A DNA stretch of 64,000 bases from Septoria linicola. Taxonomy: Eukaryota; Ascomycota; Dothideomycetes; Mycosphaerellales; Mycosphaerellaceae. The DNA lies in contig CP099431.1 of the NCBI GenBank assembly GCA_024114885.1, positions 496,001 through 560,000 of the forward strand. The letters run 5' to 3'. Below the pieces are notes generated by a model. That model worked only from the letters and a program-made list of their open reading frames with translations. It was not told the DNA's origin and did not search any database. Shown here piece after piece: positions 32,401 through 44,402 of this stretch (position 1 is the stretch's first letter; every line of letters starts with the position of its first letter). The translations under genes were made by a program, and so were the position numbers.

Positions 32401-34677
32401 CTAGACACAGGATAACATTTCGATGCTCCTACGCTCGGCACGCTTGGAATCAGGAGATTTTAGAATCGTGATGTCACTAACGTGAAGTATGCGAAGAAAC
32501 ATGCAATCTCGCAGATTTAGATGGAGAAAAGCAGTACATTCGGTTTGTGGTGTCTGAGGTAGACAAGTGCTCATCTCGCATGCTTCTGTAAATGCAATCA
32601 TGTAACGATTGTAGTCATCTCGATACCGATTGATGCTGTGTCCTGCCAGAATGATGATCTCGAGGCGTGGCTGTGGGTGAGCACGATGCATGGACCTTGC
32701 AAAAGCCAAAGCTGTCGTCTTGTTGACATCGCATCGCGCATGGTCTTCGCACCCATCTGATACCAATATAACCAGAACAACCACAACATCACCGCACCGT
32801 GCATACGCGGATTAAAGCAGTGCTAAGCCACCTTCCGGCATCCAACCCAAGAGCTGGCACACATCTGGCGGACGGGTGGGTTTTGCCTATTGATCTCGCC
32901 TTGGCCTTAGCTCCGTTGAATCTCAGATGCTCCGACTCGTGTTTGCCTCGGACTATGGAAAGACTCGTGCAACGTCGCAGCCACCCATGATAACGCCACG
33001 CACTTTGTAAAGGAGTTCATGCTTCTGCGCATGAAACCAGCAGAGACGTGTCAAATGTATCCAGGATCATGGACCAGAGCTTGACGCTCTTCCGTGCGAC
33101 CGCCTCCAGAATCTTGAAGCTACCACGGTCGGCGAAGCCAGTGCAACGAGGGACCACGTGTCCAGGATATTTGGTGTATCTGAAGTGTCTCATCATGACC
33201 GCCTGACACATGAAGATCCTGAACTCCTTGGAGCCATGATGTGAATATATGCCTGCCCGGTTTGCTTAGGTGTCTGCTTGCGAAATGTTTTCGCCGCGAA
33301 CTTGTTGGCTTCCTCGTGAAGGCTTGGTACCCAGATCGAAGCTTCCCACCTTGCTAGCAGTACCGGCTTGTGAAATATGGATGAAGGACGGATGTACTGA
33401 GATGGCAGTCGCCGTGATGAACAGCACTGTCTTATCTCGGACCACTCAGTGTGACAATGAAGGGAACTTCTGCTTCCTGATGCTGAATGCCGCACGCGAC
33501 GTGTCGTTCTGGCTCGGCGACAATCCAGACCACCCAAAGGTCCATCCCGTTTCACCTCAGGCTTTGTCGGCTGGCCTATATTATCAAGACTCAGAGTCAA
33601 GCCGATGTCCAGAAGCCCGCGGGCACTGTCGAAAACGCCACTACAAGAAGTGCATCGTGCTGGGCCGCATATCAACGAATCATTGGCCATGGAAGCATTC
33701 TTTGTTGGCAACGTACATCTGAGGGTGATTACAGACATGGCGATCAGTGCACATGCCTGCGGTTTTGATATGATCGGCTTGAAGGTGTCTACCTCTGGAA
33801 AGGATTGAAGAAGTTAGGAAGCGCTGGATCATCTGTGCGATGATGAAAGGAGTTCAGCGTCTATTGATGTTGCCAATGCGACAGAGTCTCTCTGACAAGG
33901 CTTTTGCACAGCTCTTGGACTCAACAAAGTGACGAGCAGCGATTGTGTCGTCTTCGAAGCAGATGTGAAGAACTCGATGATTCAGGCGTCCAATCTTGTT
34001 AGGGTGATCACTGCACGATGTCCCGTCGAGACTTGATCGAGGCGTGCATGAATTCACTCCGACAAGCACCCAGTGTCCACCAATGAAGGAACCTAACTAA
34101 TGCTATCATAAGTAGCTGGCGACTGACAACCTTGATGACGGGACAGGCAGATGTTGTTCTCTTGACACGGTCCTTCTCATCCTCCCTGACCACTCCTACC
34201 CTCCCCAAATCGAGATAGACCTTTCAGCCCTCCAACAAGAAAAAACCCTGCTCCACGCTCACACTAACATAACAATGCTCTCGCCCCAGCGGAGCTCTCA
34301 TCTTCCGTAAGGTTCACTTTCTCCAAGAACTTATCCAAGAAACATCGACCATTAACACGCCGAAACTCCAGCGTGCCTAGCTGCTTCGAGCACACTTGGA
34401 AGCTGGAAAGCTGTATTTGCATGCACGGTTTCCAGCATCGGTCATGATTCTTGCTATCGATGATGACAAGATGTGGACGCCATCCACATGATCTGCCCTC
34501 TGCTTCGCAGTAAGCTCTACGATGTTTGTGATCGATGATATTCATGTCATCATCGCGGGCGTCTTTCGGATGATGTGCGGCGAGTGAAGTCGGGAGTCTT
34601 GTCTTCGTCGAGATCGACCGATCTTTATAGCTAGCACTGTATCGTTCCTTTTGCCGAACGTCCGGGTTGGGCGTCAA
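32401..34677 (-). pseudogene. Scattered minus-strand exon remnants
   Basis: Four minus-strand stretches look coding and lie in order: 34640-34264 (HLVIIDSKNHDRCWKPCM, LGTLEFRRVNGRCFLDKFLE), 34100-33854 (GGHWVLVGVNS, HICFEDDTIAARHFVESKS), 33190-33017 (FADRGSFKILEAVARKSVKL) and 32810-32530 (VVVVLVILVSDGCEDHARC, LEIIILAGHSINRYRDDYN). None begins with a good ATG and all are separated by stop-rich DNA. They may be exons of one decayed gene or several. I do not recognise a family; GGHWVLVGV resembles the histidine box of Ulp1 peptidases but the rest of that fold is not seen. Confidence 0.35.
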
Positions 34678-35058
34678 ACGTAGGTTCTTGTAGGAAGATC
34701 TTATATAGGCAATTGCGATTCACCCAGGTTCTCAAGGTCTGGGAGCTGTATTCTTCTAGGCTGAGTCCGGTGGAGCTTACGTAGAGATACCGACGCCAAT
34801 CATATCACACGGTACACTCAAAGCCGTCCAAGGTCTGGGAACTGCATTCACCAAGCAGAGAGTGCTCGAAGACGGCTCGAGCTGCATCTCTGGAGCACAA
34901 CACAACAAGTACATCGAAGTAGTAGAACACAACACGCGAACAGGTAAATAGGTAAGGCAATCAGTCGGCATCATATATGATCTAAATAAAACACCTGTAA
35001 TGCTCGTTACTCATAAAACATAAAAACACTACCATTCGAGTTTCCCATCGAGTGCCGT

Positions 35059-37785
35059 CTAGGTGATGATTGAGGCGCGGAGCTGTGAAGCGAACTGCAT
35101 GATCGAGTCCACAATATTCAAAGCCTCCTGTCGCACGTCGCTGGCGTACTTCTCGTACGTCGATACATCGTCTTCGAGCTGGCTCTGACACTTTGCGGCT
35201 CGCGCCAGCTTCTCCAATCGCTCTTGTAGAGCGGACTTCTGCTCGCAGATCAACTCATACATCGGGCAATCTGTATCCTCTGCTGGACATGTTCGTATCG
35301 CCTCGTCGTGCCATTGGATCTGGCGTCGCAACATCTCGTGCTCCTCCGTATCAATCCATCTGAGCTTATGTAATTGCAGAACCATGGCCGTCTCATGCCG
35401 CAAGAGCTGGAGGCACTGCAATAGCCTGTCCAACTGCGTGGCTCGGTCGATACTGTGTTCAGTACCAAGCGAGCCGTGGCAGCCTTCGGCTTTGTGGTGC
35501 ACCATCAGAGCTTCACGCAGCTGGTTGAAGACCCAAGGCGGGGAAAAGTGCTAATCTTCCAGTTGGCCTGGGTCCAGGCTACCGAGACAGACGGCGAAAG
35601 CCCGGCGCCAGACTTCGGGTATGATGCTTTGTGGACAGGCTATGTCGTGCATCTTGAACACAGCGCGGGCGGCAACGTAGATCCCACAGTCATGAGCGTT
35701 TTGTTGCTTCAGCAGAGGCTGCGCAACGAGTTTCCACGCGAGCGGGCTGTGGTCCCCATCACTCAGGGTATGAAGACGGCTTGCGTATCGTTGCAATTGA
35801 GTCTTCACCAATCTCGTATGGTTGTGGTCGGTGGTCAAGGGGTCGTATACCTCGAGTTGCCCACGCCTCCGATCCAGTGAACACAGCAGCCAGTGGCTTC
35901 CTCTGACATTGACAGGGATATAGAAGATGGACTGATTGCACCGAGTTTGAGCTCGTTGGCCAGCTGCCTCGGCATGGTCGGTATCCTCGAGGTGGAGTGC
36001 TCCACTTTCCAGGACATGGTGCTCCTCTTGTGTCGGATTGAAGCATTTCATGACAGCACACAAAGCTGTCGCGGACAGCCAGCGACCGGGCTGCAAGGTC
36101 TCACGAGCACCATCGTCGGTAGTGGGCGGGATTTGTTGTTGCGCACTTGTTGCAACGCCTAGGAGCTTCGAGACTTGACTTAGCCTGACACGCTCTGCCA
36201 TTTTCATGGCTGGCATTTCCATGATTGAGGCAGAATGAGCTTGTCTAGACGACTCGCCGCTCGTACTCGTGGGGCCTGGATTTTGAGGCATGTTAAGAGC
36301 ACATGACCGTGTTTGCGAATTATTCGAGATGGGGTCGCGCTGGTCGGCATCATGGCCCTCCGGCATCGTGTGCGCACTGGCGTCTCTGTTATGAGTGGTG
36401 ATCATACAAGCAGCTCCTGCTACCACTCGGTTCGCTGTTCTCCCTGGTATCTTGGACAGACGCGCTTGCCTGCGGTCTTTGCTTCTGGGGTGTGGTGGCG
36501 TCATGGAGAGACAAGTGTTGCAACGTGACGGCAGGCGCGGCGTCTGCATGTGGACGCTCTCTAAATCAACAGGCTGATCCAGGATGTAAAGTTGTGGCGA
36601 GTGGACAGTACTGTCGCGCTGCATCGGCAGGGGTGAGCTCTGTGCTTGTGGTGGGAAGTCAAGGTGGAATGGGCTGCGGTGCTCGTCAGGTGAGGCTTCA
36701 CGTCGATCGTTCCTTCCGTGTTCTACTGAAGGCGAGGACTTCAGGTCACTGTGGGTGGGAGACTGCTCAGTCCAATCACTTTCGCTCGCTGCACTGAAGG
36801 TCGTATGCAGATTCTGAGTGCTGTACTCCTCACCGGCCTTCATCATATCAGCAGTGGCTTCCTCGAGAGGTATGTCAGACGGCTCGTTGGTCCGTATGCG
36901 ATGCAAGCGAAAAGCACTGTTGCCCGAATCACTGCGATCTTCTTCATCGTATTGTGTGTCGATATCGGAGTTGTACGTGTCTCCACCGATCAAGGATGTC
37001 GCCTCGAGTTCAGGTGATCTGCTGTTGAAGGTCTTGTCGCGAGCGGAAATCCTACGACGCTTGCGTTGTGGAGAAGGTGTCATGCTCCCGTTTTCAGAAA
37101 CTGGCGCATCGCTGCCATCTTGCAAATCTGGTGCTGCATGCTCATCATCACCTTCGTAGCTCTTCTTCGTTGCGGCTGTCTTCCGTTTCGTGTTTGCGGC
37201 GTGTGGAATCCCATACACGTATGTCGAGTCGAGCCCTTCGGCCAGTTGCGCGCGAGCAAGTCGAATGTCTGTAGTCTGCCAGGATTCTGTCTTGCTGACG
37301 CCTTTGCCGGGTTGCGCACGGCGGTGACGGCTTGCGGCGTATATGGCGGCGAGCGTGGTGTGCCAATCTAGAGCAACGGCGCTCTGTCGGTGCACGAGTC
37401 CGTCGGTGGCCAAGTTGAGTAGCCTGCGCAGGAACCAATCCTTAAAGACATCCTCGCCCAGATCGCGCAAGACATCGTATGCACGCAGCTTCCATGGCGA
37501 GTGCAGCAGAGCATTCAGACGCGACTGTGTGCTCTTGCCGACTGCCACCTTCGACGCTTTCGCCTTGATGACTTGATGGATGTCCTGATCAAGGCCTTCG
37601 AGCTCTGCCGGCGAAAAGTGTGCATCCAGAGCTGCCCATCGTCCGGGGGCTGTGCAGTCCCACGCGTCGTGGAGCTTGTGCAGCTCACACAGCTCCAGAT
37701 AGCGGCCAAGTCGTTTCGCTGGGTCGAGCGCCTTTCTCAACTTTGTTAGCTTCCTCGTCACCCCGTGCTCGTTGCTGCGAGCCAT
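35059..37785 (-). CDS. Ulp1/SENP-like C48 cysteine peptidase, coiled-coil tail
   Basis: An ATG at 37785 opens a 744-codon frame. Residues 1-200 form a helical module (SPWKLRAYDVLRDLGEDVF, DWFLRRLLNLATDG, WQTTDIRLARAQLAEG) shared with the protein at 48.5-51.0 kb. Residues about 200-570 are disordered and Ser/Thr-rich, with a basic PQRKRRRIS. Residues 618-735 form a Ulp1-type peptidase domain: VRGSHWLL (His631), LEVYDPL (Asp648), LLKQQNAHDCGIY (Gln694, Cys700), the complete triad plus oxyanion Gln of family C48, whose known members cleave SUMO or related modifiers. The frame meets TAG at 35551-35553, but remains open for 163 more codons as a coiled coil (ALQERLEKLARAAKCQSQLE), so the stop may be a CAG-to-TAG change or the natural end. 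The substrate is unknown. Confidence 0.8.
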
Positions 37786-38450
37786 TCTGCCAGCAGCAAT
37801 GCATTTATGAGCGCGAAAAAGCTCATGACTAATTCAGTGTGTTGACGAGCAGACCATGAGGTTGAGCGCGAATTGAGGAAGCGAAGTGCAGGCTGTGACA
37901 TTGGGACGCCCATGAATACTGTCGTCAATAAATTGATGGGAGTCCACATCAATTCTTCATCCCTCCCTCGGATCTGGAGAGGACACTCATCTCTCCTGAT
38001 ACTGTGGCGAGATGAGATCAAAACTCCTCAGGCCCGAGAGGGATAACTCCAGCTCTCCACCCCGCAGAACTATCGGCCGGGCTGCGACCGAATGTTTCGT
38101 GACTTTGCGACTTCGCACTCATCGGTCTTTCACAGTCCATCGATGTTGACATATGGCCATCTTCAGCCAGAGTTTTCTCCTTTACACTGTCTCCGGTTCA
38201 GACCGGTGGATGTCGATCGGTCGTCATTGATTAAGGGAACTCATGAATGTATTAATCAATATGTAGGCCTCCCTCAGCTCCACCCACCGCAGAAAGTCCT
38301 ATCGGCCGTGCCTACCTTCAATAAACGTAAGGGAAGGTGCAGTGATTCGATAGAAGGTGCTTTCTGCGGAGCGTCTGAGAAGGAGACAGCCTTTACAGTA
38401 CCCACCAACTATCGCGAAATGGAAGGCATAGATTTATGTTCGCGGCGCTT
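37786..38450. other. Upstream region of the peptidase gene
   Basis: No ORF here is convincing. A block ctccaccc.cgcag.a...tatcggccg occurs twice, diverged, at about 38054-38080 and 38279-38309. No TATA box or terminator can be assigned with confidence. Confidence 0.35.
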
Positions 38451-38710
38451 CTAACTATCAATGCAAATCGAAGCTGTCACCAAAGGTCCCGATGCCACTG
38501 TTCCGGAGATGCCCTCGGATGTCTCTTTCGAACGCTCCAATGCCACCATCTTGCCGACATCTGCTACGATGTCTTCGCCACTCGGAATGTGATCTGCTAT
38601 GCGCGGACCACGCAACATAGCGATCTGATTTGCTTTACTCCACGAGCTTGCCAGTAATTTCGGAAAGGTTTCACATTTCGAAGTGGAAAGGCTCACTTTG
38701 ACATTCTGCA
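38451..38710 (-). CDS. Possible 3' exon of a hypothetical gene
   Basis: A minus-strand frame reads NVKVSLSTSKCETFPKLLAS, SKANQIAMLRGPRIADHI, then EDIVADVGKMVALERSKE and ends at a stop. It lacks a good ATG, but TTGCAG at its front (about 38703-38708) would be a normal splice acceptor. Upstream exons were not identified. Function unknown. Confidence 0.35.
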
Positions 38711-39022
38711 AGCCACGTGACAATGCGAGAGGAAGTTGTCAGCCACCGCCTCTATGCAGTGTCAGTACATTCAGTACTGCGTTTCGAGTCCGAAAAGAGC
38801 CAAAAGTCTGTCGAAGAGGTATGCTGCGAATTGTATGCTCCGTGAGCGAGGCGCGAAAAGGCGGATAATCCAAATGTCGATGCTGCATATATTCGAAGAA
38901 ATAGTGCTGCGTATGATGGTATGATTTAGATCGCGCCTGGGAGCTCCCAGAGGGATCAGGCGCTCGCAGCAGTCTGAGATTGTCACTTCAACAAGATATG
39001 GTCCGTACGATCCCGAAGGTAG

Positions 39023-39490
39023 TCAGTGCCAAGACTCTCGCAGGCGATCAGAGACACGGTTTCGATGACGATTGATCGAAAGCCGAAGAGGAAAGCAGGA
39101 GAAGCACATTTGGCTGTCGATAACACCGCACAGACAGGGAAGTCCATAGTTACGGGGCTTATCAATGCGCCAAAGAAATGCTCTCATAAATTCCACAATC
39201 AAACCAGCAACAGCGGACTGTGTGGGGTGATCCACGTACTGCCTGATCCAGTCGTCAAGCTTTTGGGCGGACCCGAGCAAAGCAGCTTCGAAAACTGGAT
39301 GCCCGTCGGTGGCCGAGGGCTCGGGGCGCACAGCATCTTCACACCTCGGAATTGGATTGAGAAAAGCCACGGATACTACCACCCTTGCTTCGCGCCTCTG
39401 ATGAATTCTGCCATTGGTCAACACCCTGGATATCGTCTGGAACAGTTTAGTGCAATCCAACTCCGCTGCGTCAAGACGCTGTAGTGTCAT
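39023..39490 (-). CDS. Hypothetical protein, 155 aa
   Basis: An ATG at 39490 opens TLQRLDAAELDCTKLFQTIS, then REARVVVSVAFLNPIPRCED, a helical PVFEAALLGSAQKLDDWIR and VAGLIVEFMRAFLWR, ending in an Arg/Cys-rich tail. Composition is protein-like to about residue 115. The overlapping plus-strand frame of similar length is less so. No domain recognised. Confidence 0.4.
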   Translation of the reverse strand: MTLQRLDAAELDCTKLFQTISRVLTNGRIHQRREARVVVSVAFLNPIPRCEDAVRPEPSATDGHPVFEAALLGSAQKLDDWIRQYVDHPTQSAVAGLIVEFMRAFLWRIDKPRNYGLPCLCGVIDSQMCFSCFPLRLSINRHRNRVSDRLRESWH

Positions 39491-40021
39491 TATTTCCTGA
39501 AACCAGCCGAAAAATACCCATGACGCCTTGTCATGATGGGCAGCATCTCCGCGACGCTGCTCGAGCCATGGGAGGTCCAGCGAGTCGAGGAGGGAGGTGG
39601 TGAGCAGCTTGGTGTGAATAGGCTGATTGTCAGGGTTCCAAGACTGCAGAGAGGAGAAAGGCTCGAAAACTGGATCGCAGACAGAGTGCTATAGACGGCG
39701 CACGCACGCGTGCAACATGAAGTACCTGGGAGCGCAGCTGTAACAAGGTGTCACAGCGTACAGCCGCTTCGCGGCCAGTCCCGTTGCGTGCTCGGTAGCT
39801 TCACTTGACACGGCAGGGATATATGCGTCTATCGCAGGATACGGCCACATCCTAATGTCTGCAGCGTATGACCAGTGGCAAATAGATCACCGATGTATAG
39901 CATCACGGAACTCCAGAGCAAACAGGGCTAACATATGTCAATGACGGCCTATCATCACAGACGGAGCCATCGCCCGCCGAGTTCCTAGTAGAGCAATGAC
40001 GCAGAGCCAGGGATCATCGAC

Positions 40022-40219
40022 TCATGGGATTACAGACCAGACACCGAGAATGGCAAGATGCATGTCATTCAGCATTCGGCGCTTCGCAGATGTCCGGACG
40101 CACCACGATCTACTACACTGTAAGTATCGTCGACAATGATCTAGCAACTTTGATACTGTTGCGTCGTCGATGAAGACTTCCACGCCCATGCAGCAGGCCA
40201 CACTCGGAGCAGGCGACAT
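40022..40219 (-). pseudogene. Relic related to the ORF at 58.6-58.9 kb
   Basis: An ATG at 40219 starts a short frame with GVEVFIDDATVSKLLDHC. The DNA of about 40100-40190 resembles 58760-58840 (shared ctaca.tgtaagta, then similar text to ttccacgcc), and the encoded text GVEV...AT parallels NGVEVSEATEVKVIV there. After the common part this copy has stops in the matching frame. It is likely a decayed paralogue. Function unknown. Confidence 0.35.
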
Positions 40220-40815
40220 GACGACATGACCCCATACAACATCCCCGTCATTGACGAGTCAAGCATTGCCAGTTTGCTCAGACAGCTAACTTCACGGCTC
40301 TAGCTGGTCAACTTGGCAACGGAGACGAATCTAATCAGGCAAGCAGCGATGTTCTGGGAGAAAATGAAGACTTGGCCTGGCGAACAAGCGGCTGCATACA
40401 ATGGTAATCCTGGCGAGGACAGGATTTCTCTGAAATGGTCAGTAGCTGCATGGCCGAAGGGGAGACATCATCAAGTTGTAAAACATTTACTCATCATCGA
40501 TTGCTATTCCTGCAGTGCCTTTCTTGTGTCCACTGACTGAACCACAGTTCCCACATCCAATACCAACTTGGCTCGCAATATCGTACTAGCGCATCAAGTC
40601 TGTCTCAGCTGGTCGGAGATAGTGGATAAGATAACTCTAGGTTAATCGTGTGCTGATAATAGTGAGCACATGAGTAAGTATTTCCTCTCGTCCGCTGGAA
40701 CAGGAAGTCGAAGATTGTCGTCTAGAACTGTCATGTGCTGCTGCTTGTGCTGGTGATGCAGACAGAAGTGCTGCAGAGTCTGAAATCGCGAGTCGATTTC
40801 ATCTTCCGCTGCCCT

Positions 40816-41490
40816 TTACTTCTGCTGGTAGTTAATTGTAAAGGCCGGGCGAGCGAGAATCCTCGTATGGACTTGCAGATGGCCGAGGCATCTCAAGATA
40901 GCCTGAACCACTTCGTGAGTGTCAGACAGGCGTTGAAGTTGGAACGCGGGCAGCGAAGACCCCTCACATAGCTCGTGTATGCTCGTGACCTGATGTTGTT
41001 GTTGTTGCAGACACGTCGCTTTTGTAAGTGACGGCAGCAGCTGTGCTCCTCGGAAAGGGGCAGTCGGGTCAATTACTTGAAGCATACGGACTAGTCTCGA
41101 TTGTGCTGGCATTTCTTTACGCACGTGGCACTTGGGACAGTTACGGCACCGGGTGCATCGTGCCTTGTAAAGGAATCGGAATGCTGCCGTCCACCTTTGA
41201 GGAAGACAATGCGGATGATATGGTAGTTGAAGGCGCCCACGGTGTCGTGTTCTGATCATGACTTCATGATGGGTGGAAAGGCTATACTGACGTTTCTGCA
41301 TAGTAAGCTTGTGCTGATAGGCGCTCTGTGCGGCCTCCAAGTCCAGCAGAATCATCGTAGGCCATTCGACTGCCTTAATGTCGAGAAGTCTGCTGTCTAT
41401 GCATGGAATAACAGAAGTCGAGCTTGCAACCTCGGAGATCTTGTCCAAAGCGTTGTCGAGTACCACCAGCCACTGAGCATCCAACTTCAT
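40816..41490 (-). CDS. Hypothetical protein, 224 aa
   Basis: An ATG at 41490 opens KLDAQWLVVLDNALDKISEV, SVIPCIDSRLLDIKAVEWP, MILLDLEAAQSAYQHKLTMQ and continues without stop for 224 codons. The first 75 residues are strongly protein-like; the middle is Arg/His/Cys-rich (CTRCRNCPKCHV could be a metal site or a shifted frame); the last part has a Gln run (LQQQQHQ) and ends QRLSDTHEVVQAILRCLGHL. A frameshift near residue 75 is possible. No family recognised. Confidence 0.45.
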   Translation of the reverse strand: MKLDAQWLVVLDNALDKISEVASSTSVIPCIDSRLLDIKAVEWPTMILLDLEAAQSAYQHKLTMQKRQYSLSTHHEVMIRTRHRGRLQLPYHPHCLPQRWTAAFRFLYKARCTRCRNCPKCHVRKEMPAQSRLVRMLQVIDPTAPFRGAQLLPSLTKATCLQQQQHQVTSIHELCEGSSLPAFQLQRLSDTHEVVQAILRCLGHLQVHTRILARPAFTINYQQK

Positions 41491-41886
41491 TCTTCAAGTG
41501 TGAGCAATGCAAAACGTGCATAAATGTGTCATTATCATCGGTAGTACAGTTGTTATCGCATTCGTGATTTCATTCGTAGTCTTTCTTTACGGATTTCACA
41601 TCGCATAGTTGAAGCTACCTCAAGGACTTCTCTTGTAGCGATCTTGCTTCGATGCAATCTGGCAGCTGCTTCATAGTTTGAACAAACTTCTATCGCAATC
41701 CAGCCATGGCTTTAGTTAAGTTTCTCGTGCAAAGCTTGATACGATTCCCGTGAATTGTGAGCTGAAACTGTTTGAGGCACTCGTCGCCAATTGTTCGATG
41801 CCGCTGATCAATACCTCTCGTAGATGGATCGAAAGCAGCGTCGTCAGGGTGTGTCATCAGCTGCACTTAACCGGGGACTGAACATG

Positions 41887-42378
41887 TTATGACAGCAACT
41901 GCTTCGAGCCAAGCCCCGGCGGGAATGACAGTAGGAGTTCAGGCATCCAGAAGTGTGTCTTCCAATGACGGTGGTGTTCCTCATCATCATCATCATCATG
42001 GAGAGGAAGCAATGTAGTCACAACGATAAACGAAGTCGACGCCGCCATCAAGCACTCCATGTTGATGATGAGCTTGTTGATGAGTAGGATAAGTGCCAGC
42101 TTGTGGTTGAAATCCTTCCTCTCGCTGCGCACCTTCGCTCAGTGCTTTCGCTTACTGTTTTCTGGTATTCTTCCTCGTCTCGCGTTCCGGGTGTCGACGT
42201 CTAGTAAGAGCGGATTGCAGCCCGCCGGGTGCGAAAGCACTGACAGCTGGTGCTGTGGACGCCGGATTTGCATGAATTGGTACGAGTTTTCAGCAGAACG
42301 TTGTATTTCCAATCGTGGCACCATGACTTGCCTGCCACTCTCCTGTTCTTCAACTGCAATATACAACACATACGCCAA
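41887..42378 (-). pseudogene. Small gene remnant with in-frame TGA
   Basis: One minus-strand frame runs over the whole interval with a single stop, TGA at 42139-42141 (CGA to TGA explains it). It reads AYVLYIAVEEQESGRQVMV, PRLEIQRSAENSYQFMQIRR, then KDFNHKLALILLINKLII, a hydrophobic STSFIVVTTLLPL and a DDDDDEEHHRH run. The first codon of the frame is TTG, so a start is not evident. Unknown family. Confidence 0.35.
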
Positions 42379-42573
42379 GGCTTAGATTTGTGCTCGCGCT
42401 GGCACTATTGCCCACACAGTGGTTCTTTATGTTCTGTACTGCGCTGCCTTCTTCCCCGTCCATTAAGAACTCTCGCTTCGCTAGTAATGCTCTCTTTCCC
42501 GGTACGCACTGCTATCTTACTGTCATGCCCCAAGGCTGAAGCATCGGGAACAGTGTCCTGAGCCTCTCCGTCA

Positions 42574-43104
42574 CTAATCACGGCGCAGTGTATCGAATAG
42601 ATCAAGTGGCACTCTGGTCTCTACTGCCGACGTGCGAAAATAAAGCACCGCTTCCTCTCCACCGGCAGTATCGTAGGCGCGATCACTAGCCGTCGTCCTA
42701 TTCGCAGTGTTCTCCTCGCTTCCCTGTTGCTCCCGCTCCTCCCTTTGCTGCTCTTGGATGACTCTGACTCGCACATTGACGCTCACGTGCAGACATCCGA
42801 GGCCACGTGTAACGGTAACTCGATGGTCGAACGACTCGGTTCGCTTGTCGAAGATGGGCAGACGCTGGTGGTGGTGAGATGGAGTCGTGTCGGGACCATC
42901 GTGTCGGAGATGAAAGGTGATGTGGCGTTGCGAGGACAGCTGGGACACTGAGGATGGCGCATTGCTGTCGCCGCCATGGACAAAGGTCTGCTGCTCACAT
43001 TCGGCAAATCCGTCGGGAGAATCGGCGCTTTGCCAGAATGTCCAGCGTTCAACAGGCTCGAGCGTGGTGCTGGTCGATGGCGGTTCTGTGCATGGGACAC
43101 TCAT
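42574..43104 (-). CDS. Hypothetical protein, 176 aa
   Basis: An ATG at 43104 opens SVPCTEPPSTSTTLEPVERW and continues as a polar, mostly disordered chain with a beta-like middle (RHITFHLRHDG, SFDHRVTVTRGLGCLHVSV), a Gln/Glu-rich QEQQREEREQQGSEEN stretch and an end VLYFRTSAVETRVPLDLFD. The overlapping plus-strand frame of 242 codons is Cys/Arg/His/Trp-rich and looks like its shadow. No domain recognised. Confidence 0.45.
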   Translation of the reverse strand: MSVPCTEPPSTSTTLEPVERWTFWQSADSPDGFAECEQQTFVHGGDSNAPSSVSQLSSQRHITFHLRHDGPDTTPSHHHQRLPIFDKRTESFDHRVTVTRGLGCLHVSVNVRVRVIQEQQREEREQQGSEENTANRTTASDRAYDTAGGEEAVLYFRTSAVETRVPLDLFDTLRRD

Positions 43105-43742
43105 TCATCAGCGGCCTTCTCCTGATGCAGAAGAATACATGCTCGCCTGCTAGCAACATACCTCCTCCGATGCGGCGACTCGCAGCCATGATCTGCTCCC
43201 GCTCTTCTGCCTCCTTTCCTCCTTCTTCTTCTTCTTCTTCTTCTTCCACACGTTGGCGATTCGGTGGAGAGCAGAAAATGAATCGAAAGAGCAGAGTAGA
43301 ACACGGGAGATGTCTGTGCGCCCATGGTCGTTTGCGCTTCGTTCGTCGTTTGTGCTTCGTTAGGCTATTCTATTTGGGAGCCTGCAGTGTGTTCACACCG
43401 AGTCAGCTGAGCGTGAGGCATCCATTCAACGACCCGCACAAGAGTGCTTGCAATAAGAGGCAGTCGCCGTCTCCATCGGCCACATGCACACTGCATCAGA
43501 CACTGCACTCTCGATGCGCGTGGGGCGAACAGAGGCAGAAGCTGTCCACAAAGTGGTATTTGGTAGGTCATGTAGTTGCGAAGCCGTGGGGCAGCCATGT
43601 CCCTCCCCACACCCGCCGTACACCTTTCGCAGAAAAGTTCAGTCAGCACATAGATGAACTTGATATACTGGATTGCTGCTGACCGTACACATGGTGTCTC
43701 GACTCATGGCTAACATTCGCGAAGCGGTGGACGCATCGGCCT

Positions 43743-44402
43743 ATGTATCAACAACAACAACAACAACAACAACAATTCGCGTGTTCTACAGTGCCTTCTC
43801 CTTCTTATCATCCTTCTTCTTTCTCCTCCTCTTCACTGTTTCTGGTGCCTTGGCACGACGACCTCATCTGTCCAGCCGCACTAAGAAAGTCACAGCAGCA
43901 GCGAAAGTACAATCTTCTCAATTCTCTCGGGATCGACGGTCTATCCTCGGAGGAGGAGGAGGCGCAGGAGAATGATAAGGCGATGTAGATGCAGGTGCAG
44001 ATAAAGAAGAGGAGGGAGGAGGAGGAGGAGGAGATGGACAAGACGATGCTACGTGCTACAAGCCATAATGATACTCTCAGCAGAAGAAGCAGAAGCAGCC
44101 GTAGGTAGTCGCAGCCGCATTGCCAAGACCTACAGCAGCAATGGCAATAGCAATATTGAGTAACAGCAACATTTATGCTCCAAGATCGACGTCGACACGA
44201 GCATCTGGATCCGAAGCGAGAGGACGAGCACCAGCAATCGCAACTGCAGCAACGACAGAAATCAACGGCTGGCTGGAGAATTCTGGTCCACGAGGACTTT
44301 CATTCTCATGATCATCAATACTCATACATATTTCGCAAAGAGCAGGCTTTCCGCGGTAATGTCGATCTACTACACTTTCGTTCTTTGATGATTCACATTT
44401 AG
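43743..44402 (+). pseudogene. Polyglutamine-rich gene with Gln-to-stop changes
   Basis: An ATG at 43743 precedes nine CAA codons, then a Ser-rich stretch, LVPWHDDLICPAALRKSQQQ, KYNLLNSLGIDGLSSEEEE. The same frame continues to 44402 through TAG (43986-43988), TAG (44106-44108), TAG (44148-44150) and TGA (44157-44159). Around the stops the text is dense in CAG, CAA and CGA codons (QVQIKKRREEEEEE, QDLQQQWQ, HEHLDPKREDEHQQSQLQQR), so the stops are those expected if CAG became TAG and CGA became TGA. The product was probably a Q-rich, charged, disordered protein of about 220 residues. Confidence 0.5.

Noticed and set aside
34000..34110. GGHWVLVGVN resembling the histidine box of a third Ulp1 peptidase
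   Set aside because: No Asp or QxxxxDCG box follows, and the frame has stops just upstream.
42954..43682. A 242-codon plus-strand ORF that runs in frame toward the polyQ gene
   Set aside because: Its composition (Cys, Arg, His, Trp) is that of an antisense shadow of the 176-aa minus-strand ORF.
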